In this document: one piece after another, positions 17,091 through 25,408 of the stretch
Numbering within the stretch: position 1 is the first letter of the stretch
Layout: each line of letters opens with the position of its first letter
Assembly: GCF_018388425.1 (NCBI RefSeq)
Contig: NZ_CP074406.1
Span: forward strand, 1,922,001 to 1,986,000
Reading direction: 5' to 3'
DNA length: 64,000 bases
Source of the DNA: Nocardioides faecalis
Lineage (GTDB): Bacteria > Actinomycetota > Actinomycetes > Propionibacteriales > Nocardioidaceae
Program-made: the position numbers and the translations under genes
The notes under the pieces: model-generated
Seen by the model: the letters and a program-made list of their open reading frames with translations, nothing else
Told to the model about the DNA's origin: nothing
Databases searched by the model: none

Positions 17091-18886
17091 TGAACCCCGC
17101 GCCGCTCGCACCCCGCGCCCGCTCGGCCGCGCTGCGCCGGATGGAGACCCAGCAGCTCGACGTGCTGGTCATCGGCGGCGGGGTCGTCGGCTGCGGTGCC
17201 GCCCTGGACGCCGCCACCCGCGGCCTGAGCGTGGGACTGGTCGAGGCCCGCGACTTCGCCTCCGGCACCTCCAGCCGCAGCTCGAAGCTGATCCACGGCG
17301 GGCTGCGCTACCTGGAGATGATGGACTTCCGGCTCGTCGCCGAGGCGCTTAAGGAGCGCGGGCTGCTCATGCAGCGCCTCGCCCCGCACCTGGTCCGGCC
17401 CGTGCCCTTCCTCTACCCGCTCACCGGGCGGGCCTGGGAGCGGTTCTACGCCGGCACCGGGGTCGCGATGTACGACGCCATGGCCAAGGCCAGCGGGTAC
17501 GGCGACGGCATGCCGCGCCACCGGCACCTGACCCGCCGCGGGGCCCGGCGGGCGTTCCCCTCGCTGCGCAAGGACGCCCTCGTCGGTGCGATCCGCTACT
17601 ACGACGCGCAGGTCGACGACGCCCGGCACACCATGTTCCTGGCCCGCACCGCCGCCACCTACGGCGCCGCGGTCGCCTCCCGCACCCGGGTGCTCGGCCT
17701 GGTCAAGGAGAGCGAGCGCGTGGTGGGTGCCGAGGTCGTCGACCTGGAGACGGGCCGACGGTTCACGATCCGCGCCGCGCAGGTCATCAACGCCACCGGG
17801 GTGTGGACCGACGAGACCCAGGCGATGGCCCGGGAGCGCGGCCAGTTCCGCGTCCGCGCCAGCAAGGGCATCCACCTGGTCGTGCCCCGCGACCGGATCC
17901 GCGGCGAGACCGGGCTCATCCTGCGCACCGAGAAGTCGGTGCTGTTCGTGATCCCGTGGAAGCGGCACTGGATCATCGGCACCACCGACACCGACTGGGC
18001 GCTGTCCAAGGACCACCCTGCCGCCAGCTCGCGCGACATCGACTACGTGCTCGGCGAGGTGAACGAGGTCCTCGAGGTGCCGCTGACCCGCGACGACGTC
18101 GAGGGCGTCTTCGCCGGGCTGCGCCCCCTGCTGGCCGGTGAGGACGCGGCCACCTCCAAGCTCTCCCGCGAGCACGCGGTGGCCCACAGCGTGCCCGGCC
18201 TGGTCGTGGTCGCCGGCGGCAAGTACACGACCTACCGGGTGATGGCGGCCGACGCCGTCGACGAGGCGGTGCACGGCCTGGAGACCGTGCTCGGGCGCCG
18301 TGTCGGCGCCTGCGTGACCGAGACCGTGCCGCTGGTCGGCGCCGACGGCTACCAGGCGCTGTGGAACCAGCGCCGCACGCTGGCCGCGCGGTCCGGGCTG
18401 GCCGTCAACCGTGTCGAGCACCTTTTGCAGCGCTACGGCTCGCTGGTGCTGGAGGTGCTCGACCTCGTCGCGGCCGAGCCCGAGCTCGCCGAGCCGCTGC
18501 CCGGCGCCGAGGACTACCTGAAGGTCGAGGCCGTCTACGCGGTCACCCACGAAGGCGCCCGGCACCTCGACGACGTGCTCACCCGACGGCTGCGGATCTC
18601 GTTCGAGACCTTCGACCGCGGCGTCGCCGCGGCGCCGTACGTCGCCGAGCTGGTCCGCGGCCACCTGCACTGGGACGCCGCGCAGACCGAGCGCGAGGTG
18701 CAGCACTACCTCAAGCGGGTGGAGGCGGAGCGGGAGAGCCAGCGCCAGCCGGACGACCTCACCGCCGACGCCGCCCGCAAGGGCGCCCCCGACGTGGTGC
18801 CGGTCTCGCAGGACGCGGCCGGGTCGGAGACGATGGACGCCGGTGCCGGCAGCGGCCTCGGCAGCGACGAAGGGGAGACGACCTGA
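17090..18886 (+). CDS. glpD: Glycerol-3-phosphate dehydrogenase GlpD
   Basis: 598-residue FAD-dependent enzyme oxidising glycerol 3-phosphate to dihydroxyacetone phosphate and feeding electrons to the quinone pool. Rossmann motif VIGGGVVGCGAALDAATRG (~residues 27-45), substrate region SSRSSKLIHGGLRYLEM, and the C-terminal cap typical of actinobacterial GlpD1. A ~45-residue Asp/Gly/Ser-rich tail beyond the core has no known function. Coupled to glpK upstream and to an SDR gene downstream through one-base stop/start overlaps. Confidence 0.95.
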   Translation: MNPAPLAPRARSAALRRMETQQLDVLVIGGGVVGCGAALDAATRGLSVGLVEARDFASGTSSRSSKLIHGGLRYLEMMDFRLVAEALKERGLLMQRLAPHLVRPVPFLYPLTGRAWERFYAGTGVAMYDAMAKASGYGDGMPRHRHLTRRGARRAFPSLRKDALVGAIRYYDAQVDDARHTMFLARTAATYGAAVASRTRVLGLVKESERVVGAEVVDLETGRRFTIRAAQVINATGVWTDETQAMARERGQFRVRASKGIHLVVPRDRIRGETGLILRTEKSVLFVIPWKRHWIIGTTDTDWALSKDHPAASSRDIDYVLGEVNEVLEVPLTRDDVEGVFAGLRPLLAGEDAATSKLSREHAVAHSVPGLVVVAGGKYTTYRVMAADAVDEAVHGLETVLGRRVGACVTETVPLVGADGYQALWNQRRTLAARSGLAVNRVEHLLQRYGSLVLEVLDLVAAEPELAEPLPGAEDYLKVEAVYAVTHEGARHLDDVLTRRLRISFETFDRGVAAAPYVAELVRGHLHWDAAQTEREVQHYLKRVEAERESQRQPDDLTADAARKGAPDVVPVSQDAAGSETMDAGAGSGLGSDEGETT

Positions 18887-19656
18887 TGGACCTGGACCTG
18901 CGTGAGCGCGCCTACGTCCTCACCGGAGCCACCCGCGGCCTGGGCCGCGCGACGGCCACCGCGCTGCTCGCCGACGGTGCCCGGGTGGTGCTGTCGGGCC
19001 GGACGGCCGAGGCGGTGGACGCCGCGGTGGCCGAGCTGGGCGCCCGGTACGGCGCGGACAACGTCGCGGGCGTGGCCTGCGACAACGCGGACCCGGCGAC
19101 CCCGGGCCGGCTGATCGCGACCGCGCAGGAGCGGTGGGGCCGCCTCGACGGCGCCCTGATCAGCGTGGGCGGTCCGCCGGCCGGGGCCACCACGGCGATC
19201 ACCGATGCGCAGTGGACCGCGGCCTTCGAGTCCGTCTTCCTCGGCGGGGTCCGCCTGGCGCGGGAGATCGGCACGTCGCTGACCTCCGGCGGCAGCCTCG
19301 CGTTCGTGCTGTCCACCAGCGTGCGGCAGCCGATCGCCGGGCTCGCCGTCTCCAACGGCCTGCGGCCGGGGCTGGCCATGGTCGCCAAGACCCTCGCCGA
19401 CGAGCTCGGCCCGTCGGGGGTGCGGGTCAACGCCCTGCTGCCGGGCCGGGTCGGCACCGACCGGGTCGCCGAGCTGGACGACGCGACCGGCGACGCCGAG
19501 GCGGCACGCCGGACGTGGGAGGAGCAGATCCCGCTGCGCCGCTACGGCGCGCCGGAGGAGTTCGGCAAGGTGGCGGCCTTCCTGCTCTCGCCGGCGTCCT
19601 CGTTCGTCTCGGGGGCGATGGTGCCGGTCGACGGGGGCATGTCCCGGGCACTCTGA
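18886..19656 (+). CDS. SDR-family protein with substituted catalytic Tyr/Lys
   Basis: 256 residues with a classical SDR fold: NAD(P) motif TGATRGLG (13-20) and C-terminal PVDGG. At the catalytic YxxxK position it has Ser156-N-G-L-Arg160, so both the tyrosine and the lysine are replaced, while Ser143/145 remain. Known relatives annotated as 3-oxoacyl-ACP reductases share this pattern, so the protein may use another mechanism or bind ligand without catalysis. It is coupled to glpD. Its last 115 bp overlap the convergent SURF1 gene. Confidence 0.85.
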   Translation: MDLDLRERAYVLTGATRGLGRATATALLADGARVVLSGRTAEAVDAAVAELGARYGADNVAGVACDNADPATPGRLIATAQERWGRLDGALISVGGPPAGATTAITDAQWTAAFESVFLGGVRLAREIGTSLTSGGSLAFVLSTSVRQPIAGLAVSNGLRPGLAMVAKTLADELGPSGVRVNALLPGRVGTDRVAELDDATGDAEAARRTWEEQIPLRRYGAPEEFGKVAAFLLSPASSFVSGAMVPVDGGMSRAL

Positions 19657-20441
19657 GTCCGGGCGCTCTGAGCGCGACCCGGGGCGCGCTTGCGCTGCCC
19701 GCGCGGGCCGTTCTTGCGCTCGTCCCAGGCCAGGTAGCCGAAGCAGATGAAGGCGAGCACGCCGAAGAACCACCACTGCAGGCCGTAGAAGAAGTGCGGG
19801 CCCTGGCCGAGCTCGGGAAGCGTGACGGGCGCGAGCTCCTCGGGCGGGGCCGGGTCCTCGGACTTCAGCGCCATGAACCCGCCGAACACCTCCTGGCCGA
19901 TCGCCTCACCGATCGGGCCGCTGGCGATGGCACGGGTCGAGCGGCCGGTCACCGCCGTGCTGGCGCCGGTGCCGTCGCTGCGCACCCAGCCGGTCACGGT
20001 GACCTCGCCGGAGGGGGGAGCGGGCAGCTCGTCGGGGCCGATCTGCGGGTCGTCGGTGGCGTACCAGCCGCGGTCGACCAGCAGCGTCGTGCCGTCGGTG
20101 GTCACCAGCGGCACCACCACCTCCACGCCCGGCTGGGACTTGCGGGTGCGGTAGCGCACCACGACGGTGTCGTCGACGTCGTACTTGCCGGTCGCGGTGA
20201 CCAGGCGCCACTCGTCGTCCTTGGCGACCGCCCGGCCGGGGGCGAGGACCTCGCTGACCTGGACCGCGGCCCGCTCCTCGTTCGCGCGGACGACCGCGTT
20301 GGAGTCCTTGCGGTCCTCCAACCGGCCGAACTGCCACTCGCCGAGCCACCAGGTGCCGCCGGCCACGACCAGCACGGCGAGGAAGAAGAGGCCCCAGCGT
20401 CGGCTCAGCAGGAATCGCCACGAGGAGAGGAACGATCGCAC
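19542..20441 (-). CDS. SURF1-family cytochrome oxidase assembly protein
   Basis: 299 residues with the SURF1 layout: an N-terminal TM (~18-37, GLFFLAVLVVAGG), GEWQFGRLEDR, an extracytoplasmic beta domain with LLVDRGWYATDDP, and a C-terminal TM (FFYGLQWWFFGVLAFICFGYLAW). Helps insert heme into aa3-type cytochrome c oxidase. A ~60-residue hydrophilic tail overlaps the convergent SDR gene in a different frame, and that tail is poorly constrained. Start GTG 20441 is backed by TACCGT 6 nt upstream. Confidence 0.9.
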   Translation of the reverse strand: MRSFLSSWRFLLSRRWGLFFLAVLVVAGGTWWLGEWQFGRLEDRKDSNAVVRANEERAAVQVSEVLAPGRAVAKDDEWRLVTATGKYDVDDTVVVRYRTRKSQPGVEVVVPLVTTDGTTLLVDRGWYATDDPQIGPDELPAPPSGEVTVTGWVRSDGTGASTAVTGRSTRAIASGPIGEAIGQEVFGGFMALKSEDPAPPEELAPVTLPELGQGPHFFYGLQWWFFGVLAFICFGYLAWDERKNGPRGQRKRAPGRAQSARTQSARDMPPSTGTIAPETNEDAGESRKAATLPNSSGAP

Positions 20442-20447
20442 GGGACC

Positions 20448-20506
20448 ACGGTACGGCGCGGCGCCGCTGCGACATCGACCCGCCCCGGGCTGGACGTGCC
20501 TATGCT
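20448..20506. promoter_or_regulatory. Divergent -10 elements for SURF1 and moaA
   Basis: Minus-strand TACCGT (20448-20453) is 6 nt before GTG 20441; plus-strand TATGCT (20501-20506) is 6 nt before ATG 20513. Both suggest leaderless mRNAs. Confidence 0.62.
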
Positions 20507-20512
20507 GGAACG

Positions 20513-21505
20513 ATGCTGCCGCTCATCGACCGCCACGGCCGGATCGCCACCGATCTCCGGGTGTCGCTGACGGACCGGTGCAACCTGCGGTGCACCTACT
20601 GCATGCCGCCCGAAGGGCTGGAGTGGATGCCCGACTCCCAGCAGCTCAGCGACGACGAGGTGGTGCGACTGATCGGCGTCGCCGTGCAGCACCTCGGCGT
20701 GAACGAGGTCCGGTTCACCGGCGGCGAGCCGCTGGTACGACGCGGCCTGGTCGACATCGTGCGCCGGGTGCGCGCGCTGGACGAGGACGTGGAGATGTCG
20801 ATCACCACGAACGCGCTGGGACTCTCCCGCACCGCCGGCGCGCTGGCCGAGGCCGGCCTGGACCGGGTCAACGTCAGCCTGGACACGGTGCGCCGCGACA
20901 GCTTCACGACCATCACCCGCCGCGACCGGCTCGCCGACGTCATCGCCGGCCTCGCCGCCGCCGAGGCAGCCGGGCTGGGCCCGGTGAAGGTCAATGCGGT
21001 GCTGCTGCGCGGGGTCAACGACGACCAGGCACCCGAGCTGCTCGGCTGGTGCCTCGAGCGCGGCTACCAGCTGCGGTTCATCGAGCAGATGCCCCTGGAC
21101 GCCCAGCACGGCTGGGACCGCGACCTGATGGTCACCGCCGACGAGATCTTCGCGTCGCTGGCCACGGCCTACCGGCTGACCCCGGCCAGCGAGCCGCGCG
21201 GCAGCGCGCCCGCTGAGCTGTTCACGGTCGACGACGGGCCGGCCATGGTCGGGGTGATCGCCTCGGTCACCCGTCCCTTCTGCGGCGACTGCGACCGGGT
21301 GCGGCTCACCGCCGACGGCCAGGTCCGCAACTGCCTGTTCGCCCGCGAGGAGTCCGACCTGAGGGCCGCGCTGCGCGGCGGCGCCGACGACGCGGACCTC
21401 GCCACCCGGTGGCGCACGGCCATGTGGGGCAAGGCGCCGGGGCACGGCATCGACGATCCGTCGTTCCTGCAGCCCGACCGGCCGATGTCAGCGATCGGCG
21501 GCTGA
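20513..21505 (+). CDS. moaA: GTP 3',8-cyclase MoaA
   Basis: 330-residue radical SAM enzyme for the first step of molybdenum cofactor synthesis. The SAM cluster ligands are Cys23, Cys27 and Cys30 (CNLRCTYC) and the C-terminal cluster ligands Cys257, Cys260 and Cys274 (FCGDC...RNC). The essential GG tail is the last two residues. No other moa gene is adjacent. Its 3' end overlaps the convergent small gene by 18 bp. Confidence 0.96.
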   Translation: MLPLIDRHGRIATDLRVSLTDRCNLRCTYCMPPEGLEWMPDSQQLSDDEVVRLIGVAVQHLGVNEVRFTGGEPLVRRGLVDIVRRVRALDEDVEMSITTNALGLSRTAGALAEAGLDRVNVSLDTVRRDSFTTITRRDRLADVIAGLAAAEAAGLGPVKVNAVLLRGVNDDQAPELLGWCLERGYQLRFIEQMPLDAQHGWDRDLMVTADEIFASLATAYRLTPASEPRGSAPAELFTVDDGPAMVGVIASVTRPFCGDCDRVRLTADGQVRNCLFAREESDLRAALRGGADDADLATRWRTAMWGKAPGHGIDDPSFLQPDRPMSAIGG

Positions 21506-21751
21506 GCCCTCCACCGCGTCCTGCGCCGAGACCGGCTGGGTGTGCTCCACGGTCTCCCTCAGGAAGCCGCGCGCACCCAGGAACGCCTCGAGCGACTCGC
21601 GGTGCTCCGCGCACGCCAGCCACGTCTTGCGGCGCTCCGGCGGATGCAGCTTGGGGTTGTTCCAGCGCAGCTGGAAACGGGCCGCGGTGCGGCAGCCCCG
21701 GGCCGAGCAGTGGTCGGGCGCGTCCTGGTCCTGCGGCACCTCAGAGCTCAC
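21488..21751 (-). CDS. Small cysteine-containing conserved actinobacterial protein
   Basis: 87 residues; no named domain recognised. Cysteines at C15, C20 (CSARGC) and C47 (WLACAEHRESL) with nearby histidines suggest a small zinc site. The block RWNNPKLHPPERRKTWLACAEH is strongly conserved in related actinobacteria as far as I recall. It overlaps the 3' end of moaA convergently by 18 bp and the upstream DUF3099 gene by 11 bp, so it is probably co-transcribed with the latter. Confidence 0.72.
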   Translation of the reverse strand: MSSEVPQDQDAPDHCSARGCRTAARFQLRWNNPKLHPPERRKTWLACAEHRESLEAFLGARGFLRETVEHTQPVSAQDAVEGSAADR

Positions 21752-22076
21752 GCGGGGTGCTCTCGAGCTGTCGCTGCGGGTCGCCGCCGCCGGGCAGGGG
21801 CAGCGAGCTGGCGCGGCTGTCCCCGGCGTTGGCGAGCACCACCGCGACGTACGGCAGGAAGATCGCCCCGGCGATCAGCCACGGCCACACCCAGCTCAGC
21901 CCGGCAGCGCCGGTCACGGCGGCACCGATGAAGCAGACGGTGCGGATCGACATCGCGATCGCGTAGTTGCGCTGCCGCTTGGACATCTCATCGGCGCGGC
22001 TGGTGCCCGCGGTCGTGATCCGGACGACGTCACCGTGGACCGGGCGGCTCGTGCGGGCGGACCGCGGGGAGGACAT
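21741..22076 (-). CDS. DUF3099 small membrane protein
   Basis: 111 residues matching DUF3099: an ITTAGTSRADEMSKRQRNY segment followed by two TM helices (~residues 42-61, AMSIRTVCFIGAAVTG; ~64-85, WVWPWLIAGAIFLPYVAVVL). Function unknown; restricted to actinobacteria. Start ATG 22076 has TAGGCT 6 nt upstream, indicating a leaderless message. It is divergent from dodecin over 36 bp. Confidence 0.85.
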   Translation of the reverse strand: MSSPRSARTSRPVHGDVVRITTAGTSRADEMSKRQRNYAIAMSIRTVCFIGAAVTGAAGLSWVWPWLIAGAIFLPYVAVVLANAGDSRASSLPLPGGGDPQRQLESTPREL

Positions 22077-22082
22077 GGCACC

Positions 22083-22106
22083 AGCCTACGCCGACCGCAG
22101 TAGGGT
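22083..22106. promoter_or_regulatory. Divergent -10 elements for DUF3099 and dodecin
   Basis: Minus-strand TAGGCT (22083-22088) and plus-strand TAGGGT (22101-22106), 12 bp apart, each 6 nt from its start codon (22076 and 22113). Confidence 0.65.
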
Positions 22107-22112
22107 GCTGGC

Positions 22113-22328
22113 ATGTCCAACCGCACCTATCGCGTCACCGAGATCGTCGGCACCTCCCCGGAGGGCATCGACCAGGCGATCCGCAACGGGGTCTCCCGTG
22201 CCAGCCAGACCCTGCGCCACCTCGACTGGTTCGAGGTCCAGCAGGTCCGCGGCCAGATCAAGGACGGTCAGGTCGAGCACTTCCAGGTCTCGATCAAGGT
22301 CGGCTTCCGCCTCGAGGACGACGAGTAG
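22113..22328 (+). CDS. Dodecin flavin-binding protein
   Basis: 71-residue dodecin, a dodecameric flavin-storage protein. Diagnostic features: RVTEIVGTSPEGIDQAIRNGVSRA and the flavin-stacking tryptophan in HLDWFEVQQVRG, ending FQVSIKVGFRLED. Length is standard. It is a single-gene unit with a leaderless-type promoter. It buffers free FMN/riboflavin, which may matter given the many flavoenzymes nearby. Confidence 0.94.
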   Translation: MSNRTYRVTEIVGTSPEGIDQAIRNGVSRASQTLRHLDWFEVQQVRGQIKDGQVEHFQVSIKVGFRLEDDE

Positions 22329-22376
22329 GGGAGCAGGCCCACCACGCAGCAGCCCGGATCCGTCCCGGCGGCGCCT

Positions 22377-22393
22377 TTGTCGGAGTCCTACAA
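22377..22393. promoter_or_regulatory. 17-bp palindrome upstream of fabG
   Basis: TTGTcGGAgTCCtACAA: perfect dyad of the form TTGTnGGAnTCCnACAA, centred 64 bp upstream of the fabG -10. The spacing fits an activator or a distal repressor site for the fatty acid operon. The binding protein is unknown. Confidence 0.5.
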
Positions 22394-22448
22394 GCGAATC
22401 CGGGGAACTTGGTGCCTGCCGTGACGGTGCCGGCGGCCGCCGGACCAC

Positions 22449-22454
22449 TAGCGT
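22449..22454 (+). promoter_or_regulatory. -10 element TAGCGT of fabG-fabI
   Basis: TAGCGT 7 nt before GTG 22462, which decides that start codon; an ATG overlapping it at 22460 is out of frame. Confidence 0.65.
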
Positions 22455-22461
22455 CCCGGAT

Positions 22462-23172
22462 GTGAACCCACCACGTTCGGTCCTCATCACCGGAGGCAAC
22501 CGCGGCATCGGCCGCGCCATCGCCGAGGCGTTCCTCGCCGAGGGCGACCACGTCGCCGTCACCACCCGCAGCGGAGGCGTCCCGACGGGCGCGCTGGAGC
22601 TCAAGGCGGACGTCACCGACCCCGTCGCGCTCGACGCCGCCTTCGCCGCCGCGGAGGAGGCGCACGGACCGGTGGAGGTCCTGGTCGCCAACGCCGGGAT
22701 CACCGCCGACACCCTGCTGCTGCGGATGTCCGACGACGACTGGTCCTCGGTCATCGACACCAACCTGACCGGCTCGTTCCGGCTCGCCCGGCGTGCGGCG
22801 AAGTCGATGATGCGTCAGCGCCGCGGCCGGATCATCTTCATCTCCAGCGTGGTCGGCATGCTCGGCTCACCCGGCCAGGTCAACTACGCCGCGTCCAAGG
22901 CCGGTCTGGTCGGCATGGCGCGGTCGCTGGCCCGCGAGCTCGGACCGCGCTCGATCACCGCCAACGTCGTGGCGCCCGGCTACGTCGAGACCGACATGAC
23001 CGCGGTGCTCACCGACGAGCAGAAGGCAGGCATCAAGAGCCAGGTGCCGCTCGGCCGCTACGCCGACCCGGCGGAGGTCGCCGGCGCGGTGGTGTGGCTG
23101 GCGAGCCCGGCATCGGCATACGTGACCGGGGCGATCATCCCGGTCGACGGCGGACTCGGAATGGGGCACTGA
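22462..23172 (+). CDS. fabG: 3-oxoacyl-ACP reductase FabG (MabA-like)
   Basis: 236-residue SDR that reduces beta-ketoacyl-ACP with NADPH in fatty acid elongation. TGGNRGIG (10-17), NAG (77-79), catalytic Ser129, Tyr142 and Lys146 (YAASK), and terminal PVDGG are intact. The arrangement directly upstream of an InhA/FabI gene matches the mabA-inhA pair of mycobacteria. Only 3 nt separate the two genes. A 17-bp palindrome upstream may regulate the operon. Confidence 0.95.
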   Translation: MNPPRSVLITGGNRGIGRAIAEAFLAEGDHVAVTTRSGGVPTGALELKADVTDPVALDAAFAAAEEAHGPVEVLVANAGITADTLLLRMSDDDWSSVIDTNLTGSFRLARRAAKSMMRQRRGRIIFISSVVGMLGSPGQVNYAASKAGLVGMARSLARELGPRSITANVVAPGYVETDMTAVLTDEQKAGIKSQVPLGRYADPAEVAGAVVWLASPASAYVTGAIIPVDGGLGMGH

Positions 23173-23175
23173 GCA

Positions 23176-23955
23176 ATGGGAATTCTCGACGGCAAGAACA
23201 TCCTGGTCGCGGGCGTCACGCTCGACACCTCGATCGGCTTCGCGGTGGCGAAGTTCGCCCAGGAGCAGGGCGCCACCGTGCTCATCTCCAACTTCGGCCA
23301 GGCGCTGCGGATCACCCGGCGCATCGCCAAGCGGCTGCCCACGCTGCCGCCCGTCCTCGAGCTCGACGTCACCGACGCCGAGCACCTCGCCGCCCTGCCC
23401 GACGCGATCCGCGCCGAGCTCGGTGAGGACGCCGTGTTGCACGGCGTGGTGCACTCCATCGCCTACGGCAACCCCGAGACGCTGCTCGGCGGCAAGTTCC
23501 TCACCGGTCCGTGGGCGGACGTGGCGCAGGCGGTGCAGGTCTCGGCGTACTCCCTCAAGGACCTCGCGGTGGCCTGCCGGCCGCTGATGAGCGACGGCGG
23601 CTCGGTGGTCGGCCTCACCTTCGACGCCACCATCGCCTGGCCCGTCTACGACTGGATGGGCGTGGCCAAGGCCGCGTTGGAGTCCACCTCCCGCTACCTG
23701 GCGCGCGACCTCGGGCCCGACGGGATCCGGGTCAACCTGGTCTCCGCCGGCCCGCTGCGCACGCTGGCGGCCAAGGCCATCCCCGGGTTCGAGGAGCTCG
23801 AGTCGATGTGGAGCACCAAGGCCCCGCTCGGCTGGGACAACACCGACCAGGAGCCGACCGCGCGTGCGGTGTGCGCCCTGCTCTCGGACCTGTTCCCGGC
23901 GACCACCGGCGAGATCGTGCACGTCGACGGCGGCTTCCACGCGATGGGCGCCTGA
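23176..23955 (+). CDS. fabI: Enoyl-ACP reductase FabI (InhA-like)
   Basis: 259-residue NADH-dependent enoyl-ACP reductase, final step of each FAS-II cycle. The active site is Tyr158-x-x-Met161-x-x-x-Lys165 (YDWMGVAK), the same numbering as mycobacterial InhA; Ser94 of the NADH site is also present (VVHSIAY). By family knowledge it is the type targeted by isoniazid-NAD and triclosan. Second gene of the fabG-fabI operon. Confidence 0.95.
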   Translation: MGILDGKNILVAGVTLDTSIGFAVAKFAQEQGATVLISNFGQALRITRRIAKRLPTLPPVLELDVTDAEHLAALPDAIRAELGEDAVLHGVVHSIAYGNPETLLGGKFLTGPWADVAQAVQVSAYSLKDLAVACRPLMSDGGSVVGLTFDATIAWPVYDWMGVAKAALESTSRYLARDLGPDGIRVNLVSAGPLRTLAAKAIPGFEELESMWSTKAPLGWDNTDQEPTARAVCALLSDLFPATTGEIVHVDGGFHAMGA

Positions 23956-23965
23956 CGCCGCACTG

Positions 23966-24004
23966 CTGTCGGCACTGGCTGTCGGCACTGGCTGTCCGTT
24001 CCGG
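23966..24004. repeat. 13-bp tandem repeat downstream of fabI
   Basis: CTGTCGGCACTGG twice in tandem (23966-23991) and a third diverged copy to 24004 (9 of 13 bases). Lies in the 139-bp gap before the monooxygenase gene. Confidence 0.75.
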
Positions 24005-24028
24005 CCCTCCCGCTGTCGCGCTTCGGTG

Positions 24029-24040
24029 TGACGGATGTCA
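24029..24040. promoter_or_regulatory. Small dyad upstream of the FMO-BASS-SDR operon
   Basis: TGACGGATGTCA, an 8-of-12 dyad (TGAC-N4-GTCA), lies 55 bp before ATG 24095. Possible operator; no regulator gene is adjacent. Weak. Confidence 0.3.
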
Positions 24041-24094
24041 AACTGCAGTCGTCGAGTCGACTTCGGCCTTGGGGAGGGCCGGGACGGGGGAGCC

Positions 24095-25408
24095 ATGAGC
24101 AGGACGTACGCCGTCATCGGTGCCGGCCCGAGCGGTCTCGCGGTAGCGCGGGCACTGCAGGCCGCGGGCATCGCGTTCCGCGGGTTCGAGGCCGGGCCGG
24201 GGGTGGGCGGCCTGTGGGACATCGAGAACCCGCGGAGCACCATGTACGACTCCGCGCACCTGATCTCCTCACGCACCACGACCGAGTTCGCCGAGTTCCC
24301 GATGCAGGTGGACGCGGACTACCCCGGGCACCGCGCGCTGAAGCAGTACTTCTGCGACTACGCGGCCCGGTTCGGGCTCGCCGAGCACTTCGCGTTCTCC
24401 ACCACGGTCGTCCGCGCGACGCGGGAGCACGGCCGGTGGCGGGTGGACAGCCACGGTCCCGACGGACCGCGCAGCGAGGTCTACGACGGCGTCATCGCCG
24501 CCAACGGCACCCTCGCCACGCCGAACGTGCCGAGCTTCGCCGGTGAGTTCACCGGCGAGATCCGGCACACGGCGACGTACAAGCACGCCGGCGAGCTGGC
24601 CGGCAAGCGGGTGCTGATCATCGGCGCCGGCAACTCGGGCTGCGACATCGCCGTCGACGCCGTCCACCACGCCGCGTCGGTGGACATGAGCGTGCGCCGC
24701 GGCTACTACTTCGTCCCGCGCTACCTGTTCGGCAAGCCCGCCGACACGCTCAACCAGGGCCGCCCGCTGCCGCGCCGGATCAAGCAGGCCGTGGACACCC
24801 GGGTGCTGCGGCTGTTCACCGGCGACCCCGCCCGGTTCGGGTTCCCGGAGCCGGACTACCGGATCTACGAGTCGCACCCGATCGTCAACACCCAGGTGCT
24901 GCAGCACCTCGGCCAGGGCGACCTACGGGTCCGCGCCGACATCGACCGCTTCGACGGCTCGTGCGTGCACTTCACCGACGGCAGCAGCGACGAGTACGAC
25001 CTCGTGCTGCTGGCCACCGGCTACCGGCTCGACTACCCGTTCCTGGACCCGGCCGACCTCAACTGGTCGGACCACGCCCCCGAGCTCTACCTCAACATCT
25101 TCCCGCCCGCCTTCGCTGGGCTCTACGTGATGGGCATGGTGGAGGCCTCCGGCCTGGGCTGGCAGGGCCGTTACGAGCAGGCCGCGCTGATCGCCGCCTA
25201 CCTGCGCGCCGAGACCGACGCGCCCGAGCGGGCCGCGGCCCTGCGGCGCCGGGTGCGCCACGAGCCGTGGCCCGACACCACCGGCGGCTACCGCTACCTC
25301 GGCCTGGCCCGGATGGCGTACTACGTGAACAAGGACGCCTACCGTGCCGCGGTCCGCACCGCGACCGAGGACCTGGGCGTCCAGGCCGCCACGGGTGGTG
25401 TGCGATGA
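24095..25408 (+). CDS. Flavin-containing monooxygenase (class B)
   Basis: 437-residue FMO-like enzyme with FAD motif VIGAGPSGLAVARAL (~7-21) and NADP motif IIGAGNSGCDIAVDA (~175-189). Between them FAGEFTGEIRH approximates the FxGxxxH fingerprint shared with FMOs and Baeyer-Villiger enzymes. ATG 24095 follows a GGGGGAG Shine-Dalgarno. It overlaps the transporter gene by 4 nt. It probably hydroxylates or inserts oxygen into a compound brought in by that transporter; the substrate is not known. Confidence 0.88.
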   Translation: MSRTYAVIGAGPSGLAVARALQAAGIAFRGFEAGPGVGGLWDIENPRSTMYDSAHLISSRTTTEFAEFPMQVDADYPGHRALKQYFCDYAARFGLAEHFAFSTTVVRATREHGRWRVDSHGPDGPRSEVYDGVIAANGTLATPNVPSFAGEFTGEIRHTATYKHAGELAGKRVLIIGAGNSGCDIAVDAVHHAASVDMSVRRGYYFVPRYLFGKPADTLNQGRPLPRRIKQAVDTRVLRLFTGDPARFGFPEPDYRIYESHPIVNTQVLQHLGQGDLRVRADIDRFDGSCVHFTDGSSDEYDLVLLATGYRLDYPFLDPADLNWSDHAPELYLNIFPPAFAGLYVMGMVEASGLGWQGRYEQAALIAAYLRAETDAPERAAALRRRVRHEPWPDTTGGYRYLGLARMAYYVNKDAYRAAVRTATEDLGVQAATGGVR

